A stretch of 64,000 bases of DNA from Struthio camelus (lineage: Eukaryota; Chordata; Aves; Struthioniformes; Struthionidae). Below, piece after piece: positions 55,851-64,000 of the stretch (the stretch's first letter is position 1; each line of letters begins with the position of its first letter). The notes beneath the pieces were generated by a model. That model did no database searches and was not told where the DNA came from. It saw nothing but the letters and a program-made list of their open reading frames with translations. The stretch covers positions 23,309,068-23,373,067 of the forward strand of contig NC_090952.1 of NCBI RefSeq assembly GCF_040807025.1, written 5' to 3'. Both the position numbers and the translations under genes were made by a program.

Positions 55851-56394
55851 TGTCACCCATGTGGAAAGCAACAATATGAATGAAATGAATGTGTAAAGTA
55901 GCAGGATTTTTTTTATTACATTCTACAAGGTAAAATATAAGGGGAGGTCAAAAATTTCCTCTTCTTGTGAAAAGTACACCCTTCTAGCTGGGTTTCTGAG
56001 AAGAAGAGTCATAAACACAGTGTATCATTACTGGACCTGACACCTTAAAACAAGGCTAGGGTACACAATTTGTGCCACAGAGCGAGAGGTGAACATTGCC
56101 CTGTCTGTTGCCCGTCAGTAATTTTTCACCGAGAGTACTCCCCTATACTGGGGGCCTACTGTGGCCTGACAGGACTCATCATAAAAGGAAAGCCATGCAT
56201 GACTGTATCATTTCTGGACACAGTTATGATTTTTACTATGTACCAGGCTTACCTGCAACAGAAATCGTCCCTTACAGAGTTCAAAGTGTCTGCCACAGAG
56301 AAAGTTTACCTAAGCCGACCATGCGCTCCACATCCTGCTTGTGTCTGATCCAAAGCGGACTGGAGCTGGCGGCAAGTCTCAGGGAGCCTGGGCC

Positions 56395-56470
56395 CTCGCG
56401 CAAGCCGATGAGCCTGGGATTTGAACTCTGGAAGTCGCTCTTCAGCCCTCAGCCACTGTCCCCTGATGGC
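56395..56470 (-). repeat. MIR-like fragment, reverse orientation (tentative)
   Basis: 'gggatttgaactctgg' followed by a cttcag/ccactgtcc block follows the layout of reversed MIR-type SINEs (ggatttgaaccc...ccactg). It is weakly preserved, and the ends are uncertain. Confidence 0.35.
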
Positions 56471-56889
56471 AGGGCATGCTGTGGCAAGAAGGTAGAGTCT
56501 CAAAAAAAAATGAGACGCAGCCCCCAAAATACAGAGAAATGCCACTGCATGGGACACTAACCCAGTGCTCTGAGAGCACCTACAACCAAGAGTTATTAGT
56601 CTCAGATCAGAAGTCTGATGTATTATTTAGGGATGAATATGAGCATTTCCAACATCATCTGAACAGCTCATCATCATCACCTTACAGAAGCTGAACTCTT
56701 TCACAACGTCAGTAAATTTATCTCATCATCACTTGCTTGCCAAAAATCCCCAAAGCTACCACAGAAAACATTGTGCAATAAAATGGGATTGCATTTTATC
56801 ATAAGCATTTTTCACAGAATAATTTTTTTTCTTGAAAGAATTCGATGTTTTACCCTAATGACAGCTGCAAAGCAGACGGAATTGTCTAA

Positions 56890-57012
56890 GAGGGAGCGCA
56901 GGCTGAGGTGCCGGGCCACGAGCTCCCTCCTGGCTTTGCTACAGACCTTCTGCGTGATCTTCAGTAGGTGCCAGCCTGTCCTGCCTCAGGTTCCCCAGCT
57001 GCTCAAGGGCTT
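56890..57012 (+). repeat. MIR/CORE-SINE-like fragment
   Basis: The order of blocks fits a forward MIR: a 'ggctttgctacagacc' region, a 'gcgtgatcttcagtagg' core, then 'cctgcctcaggttcccc' and an 'agctgctcaaggg' end. It is strongly diverged, as expected for a Mesozoic-age SINE. Confidence 0.5.
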
Positions 57013-57130
57013 ATTTTATTGTTGCTATTATTTTTTAATAGCACTCAAAACTGTGCCGAGCCCTCACGAAAGAGACGAGAAATCAGCCCTGCCCTGTAGC
57101 TCTCGCAAGCTAATTTCAGATATGACCTAA
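57013..57130 (+). repeat. Ancient amniote interspersed repeat fragment
   Basis: A TTATT-rich start, 'atagcactcaaaactgtgcc', and then 'cagccctgccctgtagctc' resemble an old repeat common in reptiles and birds with the blocks tagcacc...gtgct...gtccctgccc.gaagagct. It follows the MIR-like fragment directly. I do not know the exact family name. Confidence 0.5.
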
Positions 57131-58244
57131 TGAGTGGGTGGTAACAAGACAGCGAGGTGGGATGGGAGAGAAAGGCCTAGGCAACATCGCTAAGATTATA
57201 AGGAAACTCAGCAAAAAGCAAGTGCACGGGAGAATACAACAAAGATTCTTTCATTCTTTAATAATGCTTTTTAGATAAAAGAAGAGGAAGAGGAAGCAAA
57301 GTCTCGTCTCCTGAGGTGCCTGTTTGGTATTTTCAAGAAACGGGTTTCCAGGAAGGGTTTAGGCAGGGATGACGCCTCGTCCTTTGAGGCCTGCCCTCTG
57401 CATGGTGTGACACCGCAAAAGGAGGTGGCAGGAGCAGACAGTGCAGTGAAGCTGGTGTCAGCAGCAGGACAGACCAGACGGGAAATTCAAAAAAATGAGA
57501 CAGCAGCAAGTAAGCAATAGGCATGCAGAATCTTGAAGAGCCAGCCTGAAGGAGATGGGGTAGGGAAAGAAGGGCACCACAGTGGGAGAAGGTGCACGAC
57601 ACCACCAGGCAAAGGCCACCACGGTGTCCTCCTAGCGATGAAGAGATTTGCATTCCCCTCGTCAAAGGGTATTTATGCCAGATAGCAACATAGAAACAAT
57701 ACAAGACTTTTATTTTGATTTCTTTCCTTCTCCTCTGTCTGTTAAGATTTACCCATGATAGAAGATGCTGTACTTATTCTGCACAAAGTGAAAAAACATT
57801 CTGATCTCTCCGGAGCTGCTATCTTTGTTCCTGTCTCTTTCTGCTGACCTTGCTCAGTACAGACCGAATGACTGAACTTCCTGATCTCTCAGGTCCCGAT
57901 TTTGTCACTTCCTTGCACTCGCTCAGTTCCTGTGTATTAAGTTTGAAGGTCTATTGGCAGTAAAGGAGAACTTCAAACCCAGACACTGCTTGTGTTTACT
58001 TGCTGTGTGCTCTTACCTAGTTTTGGGTACAAATGCAACCTCAAGCTGGAGAGGGTTACAAGAACAAAACTGTCACTTCCTTTCAGAAGCTTTTTGCAAT
58101 TTCTGAGAGCTGAAAGCTAATTATTTTGGCACAAGGAGATACCAAAGCATCTTTTAACTATGGCATTCCTGTATAAAGTTTCCCTGACACTTTTGACTGA
58201 GAGGAAGGAGAAGAGTAATAGAAAGCCCACATTTATCTTTCAGA

Positions 58245-58735
58245 GGCACAGAGCAGCTTCCATACAAGAAGAAATTAAACAGACAAGAGCTCTTCAGGTT
58301 GGAAAAAAAGATGACTGTGGAGGGGAAATGATAGCAGTCTGTAAAATCCTGAATGGAGAAGGTAGATACAGAGTAATTGTTCACTTTCTCTTACAGTATA
58401 AAAGGTGAGGGGGCATCCAAAAAAGTCATTAAGCAGCAGGTTTAAATCAAACACATCCAGAAGGAAGGACTCGTTCATACAGTCCATAATTGCATCGTGG
58501 CAGTCATTGCCTCAAGAGGTTGTGGAGCCTGAAAATGGATTTTAAAAGGCATTAAACAAATTCAGAGGGGACTGCACAATCAATGGCAAATACGCACAGT
58601 AGTTTAGATGAAAGTTTCCAAAGCCCTGCCCTGCTGATTTCCCAAAGCTGGGAGGACGCACTAAGTCAAAATCCTTCTGTATAGACCCGTTTTCTTCTTC
58701 TCTAAGCATCTGTCACTGGTGGTTGCTGGAAATGG
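58245..58735 (+). mobile_element. Old, decayed CR1/L3-type LINE fragment
   Basis: The sequence has the block order of the 3' part of old CR1-type LINEs: 'cagagcagcttccatacaag', 'gagctcttcaggttgg', 'atgatagcagtctgtaaaat', 'gggggcatcc', 'cattgcctcaagaggttgtg' and finally 'agcatctgtcactggtgg'. These derive from the C-terminal reverse-transcriptase coding end plus its 3'UTR. The frame is broken many times and no long open frame remains. It is much more diverged than the CR1 at 5056-5612 and belongs to an older lineage. Confidence 0.72.
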
Positions 58736-59086
58736 CAAAATGGCAGTTGCTGCGGCCAGTGCTGCGCTAGGAGGCCGAGAGCAGCACATCCCTGATGAGT
58801 GGCAAACAGGTCTCTGCAACCTGCTGCTTAGCCCTTTAATCCCGTGCTTCACCTTCAGTGTTTAATTGTAGCCTGTGTATTTCACGTTCATTTTTCAAAG
58901 GGTGGAAATTTCAATTGTCCTACATTCTTGCTCAAAGAGCTCCCCAGTCCCCAAGAATAATGTGATACTATCTACAAAAAAAGTAAAGACAAATAAGGCT
59001 GCCGAACAGCAGCTTTGCATAATCAAGTGAAAGTAACAATTTACCTCGGACAGCAAAATGGCAAGGAAAAACAAACAAACAACCCA

Positions 59087-59114
59087 GAAAACAAAAACAA
59101 AAACAAAAACAAAG
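59087..59114 (+). repeat. (ACAAAA)n simple repeat
   Basis: Four to five ACAAAA-type units on the plus strand, preceded by ACAAAC units at about 59070-59080. No associated element is visible. Confidence 0.8.
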
Positions 59115-62100
59115 CTACTCAATTTCATAACCAAAAAAATAGGCAACTTTAATAAAAGATTTAATATGCAACATTAATAAAAGACAAGAATTTACAATTA
59201 TGGTTGTGCCCCAGACTTTTTGAAGCTATAATAATGACAGTTCTCTTCCAAATAATTCAGAGCACAGTCAGAAACATTTTCAAACATCAGTTCTTCCCTA
59301 TTCAGCTAAATCCATTGTGTTCTCAAGGAAAATCCAACTCAACTAGGAGTTCGTGCCAGCTATTTCCTATGTCAAAACATGCTCGTTTTTCACCCCAACA
59401 CTCCTCCAGCTTTGCACAGTGCATACGCTCCAGCACCACGCTGCCGAGGACGGGTGCTTGTCCCTGACCCCCCGCAGCCCTACTCCCTCCTGCTGCCCCC
59501 CTCAACCTTCCTTCTCCGTTCTTCCTTTTCCTCCCAACACATACGCCTCCTGCTCCCTCATTTCACCATCCAGCGGCAAGATGGAGAGGAAATAGAGGAG
59601 AAAGCAGCAAAAAATGGAGGAGAGAACCAGACGTGGTGGGTGATCAGTGCTGCGCACAGACTGTAGATATATATAAGAAAGGAAACAGGACTGAAACTTA
59701 ACAGGAAAAAGCGAAAAAGCCTAGTGATGGTCTTGGACAGTGGAAGTTTGTGATGATCATCCAATGCCTCAAGGTTTCCTTAGCACTATATCCTCAGTTT
59801 TGGAGCACAGCGAACAAGAAGGATCGGGGTGGAAGCTCCTCAATTGCTCAGGGTCCCTGCTAACTGGGTTTGCGTGGGAAGGGAGTCACCACCACTGGAC
59901 TGTGCCCTTCGAGGGTTCGTATCTCCGTGCTGATGCTTAGAAATCTCCTGCTAGGACCTCTCAGCCCCCTTGCAGCTCTCCGGATCCTCAGCTCTCCTAG
60001 GTCCCTGCACATACTAAGCAACAGAGACAGGAGAGAAATGACGATTGCAGGAGGATGGACATACGAAAGCAAAAAGAGTAAAAGACATTTTGAAAGGCAG
60101 TCTTGAACAGTGTAATTCAAAAGGAGAACAAGCAGAGAGAGGCATAGTTCTAACAAGATTCCTGTTGTTTTGTAGGAAGGGCCAAAATTACATGAAATAA
60201 ATTATTCATTGGAAGCCACGCATTAGCCATCGGTACACCTAACAGGAGTTTACCTGAACCTTATCCGAGGCAACCACAGTCACACTATAAAAGTAGCATG
60301 AGCAAAAAGATAGAATTTAACTTTTTTATTTAGAAATTGGTACCGAACAGAATCACTAGACATCAAACTACTTTTTTTTTCTGTATTGCACAATAGTACA
60401 TTACATCACAGCATCAAGGCGCAATGCTTCAGACTGCTGGCAGCAAAGCAAAAATTACCCTCAGCTTTCCAAAGGGAATTTCAGTGAAACATAGACATTT
60501 CAGTAAACGGGCTTTGACTAGGGGTGTTTTAGCTCGAGGCGGTCCAGCCTGGTGCACTTTGAGCTTAATTCTCAGTGGTCTCAATCCCTTGAAACTCCAG
60601 GTGAACTCGGTTCATTGAGGTGCACTCAATCAGATCACCTGACGCTTGTCCCGAACTGGTCAACCAAGGGCATAAAAAATGTGAAATGCCCAAAGGTTTT
60701 GATGCCTGGGAATTCACCTGTAATGGGCTGATGAAGTCGCTGCATACCTCGCCAAGGCAGTACAGTCCCAGGGCTGTTCCCGCTGTAACCCTTCCGTGGC
60801 CGCATCTGAAAGCCCCTGGTCAAACAAGGGATATCAGGAGAGCCTGGAAGGTAAGTAAACTCAAACTTAAAGCCTTGCTGTGTACCAGATAAAGCCATAG
60901 TGCTTTCCTGACTCACTCACTATTTTCAAAATGAAAGCAGCAAAGAATATCTTGTCTTTTCAAAGTTTTTCTTAAAACATTGCTCAGCACTATCTGGATA
61001 CAAGCCGTATATTCAGCTGTTCCCTTCCCAGCAGATAGTTAAGAGTGCTCTCTGGTTTCATAGGCCAAGACCTCGCCAGTCATTCAGTTGATATTATAAT
61101 CTGTTCTGTGCCTTGCAGCCATCATGAAATCAAAGACAGAGTGGCCATATCCTAACTCCTGCCAAAATCCACTTCTGTGAAGAACTAAACAAGTTTGGTA
61201 CAGATCCTCACTTTGTGATTGCTGTCCAGCTGAGAAAGCAGGCAGAAATGATTCTTCTGTTACAACAAAGTCTTTCCGCAGCCCCTGCTTTAATGTTAAT
61301 TTTTTCATTGGAACATATGGGTTTCCTGCGACACGGACTGGAAACTGCTTCTGTTGCGCTTCCGAAAGGCATCACAGGATTTCACCATCGGTCGCTGTGT
61401 CTCCCAGGCCATAAGACAAATTTTAACGCACAGTAGTGGAAACAATCCTGAACCAAGAACTAGTATGACAGATGTACAGAGAAGCTCAGTCCTCCTTCTG
61501 AAAACACCATTGTTTATTGCTGCCAAGGTCAATGAAACTACAAGCAAACTGCTTTAGCAAACTCCACGAACTTAAATATGTAGATATTCTGCACTGTCAG
61601 TCCTGAAAATATCTGAAGAATGATCAAAATCACAACTAGCAGCCCTCAGATACAGCAGCTGAGAAAACCTCGGTGGGCTTGAGTGGCATCAAGGCTAATC
61701 TGCTGCTGCTTCTCCAACAGATGACCTTTTGCTTTGAATTTTCAGAGGGTGGAACAAATATGTTAATTTTCAGAGAACCCGGGGGAAAAAAAGCATATGA
61801 ATTTCTGGCTGCAAAGTGTGGGGACTATCTGTTTCTCCCTCAAGGGGAGAGAGCTTTATCCAGGGGCTGTGCTGGAGCCGTTCCAAGATGTCTGCCCCGA
61901 CCGCCACGGAGCAAGGAAAGAGGGCCGGCCCCGGGTCTGGGTTTCGCAGGGTCCGGTTAAATCAAAAAGTCACAAGGCTGGAGGAAGCTCTCTGGATGAG
62001 CCCAGATCCAGTCTGGGCTGATAACAAAATGAAACCCTTCAGCTCAGCTATAGCTATGGGTATTTCACATGGCTCTAGTGACAATTGAACTATTATTTTG

Positions 62101-62516
62101 TGCAAAAGCAAAGTCTTCTGTATCTTGGCAAAAACAAAAGAGGGAAGCCTAAATAATTAGCAAGATCAAGAATCAGTGACCCTTTCATATTTCTTGCATG
62201 CTTGCCAATATTTTGGTTTGGTAGCAAATATTAGTTGCAACTATTAGTAGTCAAATAAATTAACGTCCTTCCAAGATGCTCAAAATGGTTTAAGAATTGT
62301 ATTCCCATTTCACTGAGGGAGAAATCAAAGTCAAATCAGTAGGAGCCAAAGGCACTTTTATCCCTGAAAGTCTCAGTTGACTGCTGTGTGCCCATTTTCT
62401 TCACCAGTAAAGACGGAATAATTGTGAGCATTGGTTCCAAGTTCGTTTTGTTTTCAAAAGTTTTTACACTTTCTGCCCTTGTAATTTAAATTAGGTGACA
62501 GCTGCAGTCTGGTCTT

Positions 62517-62625
62517 AAATGAGTTATGCAGGGCCATACAGTGAGTATAGTGCAGAAATGAGACCAGAACCTCCATTTCCTTACAGTCATGAGCTTTAAC
62601 TACTCTTTAGTGCTGCCTCCCTAAC
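62517..62625 (-). repeat. MIR-like SINE fragment, reverse orientation
   Basis: Reading the plus strand, 'cagggccatacagtgagta' is followed by 'gtgcagaaatgagaccagaa', 'catgagctttaactactc' and 'gtgctgcctccc'. This reproduces the block order of a reversed MIR: aaggtcacacagc.agta, ggcagag..ggga..agaacc, gctcttaaccact and gctgcctc. A possible additional start block lies at about 62300-62340. Confidence 0.55.
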
Positions 62626-64000
62626 TGAAATAGTAAAGCATTAATGCAAGCAGTTCCAGTGTTCCGATTATATGATCCCAACCCTCCTCTTTTGTTGTTG
62701 CTCATTCATCCTTTTTATGTAACTGTTCCCTTAGCTGTGAAAACCATAAAGGTCAGCTCGACACTAAACTCTTATCATTTGTAAGTGTTATCAAAATTAA
62801 GGACAAAGCATAAAGGATTGCCACCCATTCTCTGGGTTTTGGGGGGGGAGACAGCACGTGGGTAACATTATTCTAAACACAGCTGATCCAGTAAACTGCA
62901 CTCAAAAGACCTCTGCAATCAAATTTACTGCTTGAGATTCTGTATGCAATAGGGGGAATAAATAAACTGGCCTAGTCTTGCTGAGGATGGTGTATGGGGC
63001 AGACGTAAGGTCAGCTAGCAATGCTGTTGTGTTCTCAATAAATTCGATGGATCAGACTTTTATCTCACATAACTATAATTTTAGTGGCATTATTTAATCT
63101 ACTCTTATCCTAATAGAATCCCAGGTATCCCATTTATATAGACTTTGTTTCTCCTAGCCAAAAATTGCTTATGAGTGTAAGACTCCAGTGAATTTATCAG
63201 TATTACTACAAAAAGCATGAAGAATAAAAAATATAAGGCACACCAAGAATAAGCCAAGTGTTATATCTGTTGTCTGTATCAGACACTGCTGCTGGTGTGC
63301 ATTAGATTTGGAGGAACCCAAAGGCTGCACTAGGCCAGAGAAGCTCTACGAGGAACCGTGCTTCAGTTATGCTGCAAACACCTTTCCCTTAGAAAGCCTG
63401 CTTTTACTTTAATTAAGTGCTTCAATAAATCTATGTAAAATTTCATTTTAGAGAAAAAAAGTGATGGTTCTGAGAGCATTTGGTGTTTTTCAACATTTTC
63501 CCTCCAAAATAATTTTTCAGTACTGTGATATGTGGCACACTGCATGTGACTGCTGTATGAACACAATATTGTAATATAGTAGGTTCTAAATCAAAACAGA
63601 AATTGCACTCTATCCATAATGCATTTATTTTCTGAATTGTGCAAGCTTCTCCCAATAACAAATGAAATTTCACAAACACTGCGAGAGAGATCTCTCCCTC
63701 CAGCATTCATCATGGAATTTCCTGTCTTTCCATTTCTCTTTGAGTTAGGTGGGTACAGTCCTGCAAGGAGAACATGGCAGAAAGACTGTTTTTTTGGACT
63801 TGCTCTGAGTGAAGAGATTTGCATTTGGGCTCTAGCTCGAGTTGCCTTTCGCCGTGCTTACTCCTGAGCTGGCACGCTGCTGCCTTTCTTGACTTCAGCC
63901 AGCGCACTTCTTGGGCAGAGGAGGCAAAAAGCAGCATGTGGAAATGCAGTAGGAAGTTGAAACAGGCCGTAATGGCTGCAGCAGGAGAGCTGCCGACAGC

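Larger units (their letters stand above)
51190..64000. other. 5' flanking intergenic DNA upstream of INTS6L
   Basis: No protein-coding exon is recognisable in 12.8 kb. A cluster of unrelated plus-strand frames of 140-170 codons at 54.3-56.6 kb has no family resemblance and overlaps ancient-repeat sequence. A plus-strand AATAAA occurs at 54941. The interval contains old SINE-like fragments (55.77-57.13 and 62.52-62.63 kb), a decayed CR1 (58.25-58.74 kb) and an ACAAAA repeat (59087-59114). Confidence 0.6.

Noticed and set aside
54288..56560. Cluster of plus-strand frames of 140-170 codons
   Set aside because: Unrelated overlapping frames in different registers, partly over ancient repeats, with no homology I recognise.
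63936..64000. Plus-strand ATG frame open to the window edge
   Set aside because: Only about 21 codons are visible, there is no recognisable family and no clear promoter, so too little to call a gene.
1..64000. tRNA genes, CRISPR arrays, bacterial operons or phage elements
   Set aside because: The window is vertebrate nuclear DNA. No direct-repeat array with spacers and no tRNA-like fold was noticed on reading.

Overview
The window is eukaryotic, vertebrate and most likely avian. It has long AT-rich introns with canonical GT-AG borders, a CpG island at one promoter, very few interspersed repeats, and a CR1 LINE whose 3' end carries the 8-base CACAGAAT repeat typical of bird CR1s. I could not determine the species.

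One protein-coding gene dominates the window: INTS6L (also called DDX26B), encoding Integrator complex subunit 6-like. It lies on the minus strand and I could assemble it completely: 18 coding exons, from an ATG at 50029 to a TAA at 7445, giving 2700 nt and 899 residues. All exon junctions keep frame and all introns are GT-AG. The 5' end sits in a CpG island (about 49.1-51.1 kb) holding exons 1 and 2, which are separated by an intron of only 87 bp. A 20.5 kb intron 2 follows, and exons 3-18 occupy 29.3-7.4 kb. A short 3'UTR ends near 6.5 kb at an AATAAA signal. The protein has an N-terminal VWA domain with a MIDAS motif, a central INTS6-type region, a basic serine/proline linker, an acidic variable segment encoded by exon 16, and the small C-terminal domain shared by INTS6, SAGE1, DDX26B and CT45.

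Upstream of the gene (50.2-51.2 kb), the promoter has a palindromic pair of CCAAT boxes, an octamer motif and an E-box. Then come 36-bp tandem repeats, each carrying an AAAATGGCG (YY1-like) motif. A plus-strand splice donor at 51182 suggests a divergent noncoding transcript.

The flanks (1-6.5 kb and 51.2-64 kb) show no gene I can support. They hold one well-preserved 5'-truncated CR1, one old and decayed CR1, several fragments resembling ancient SINEs, and simple repeats.

The most interesting observations are the exitron-like intron 1 (87 bp, frame-preserving, stop-free), the YY1-like tandem array with its candidate divergent transcript, the open frame running 160 codons into intron 2, a possible cryptic exon in intron 16, and a 28-bp perfect palindrome in intron 3. 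I found no convincing previously undescribed biological system.
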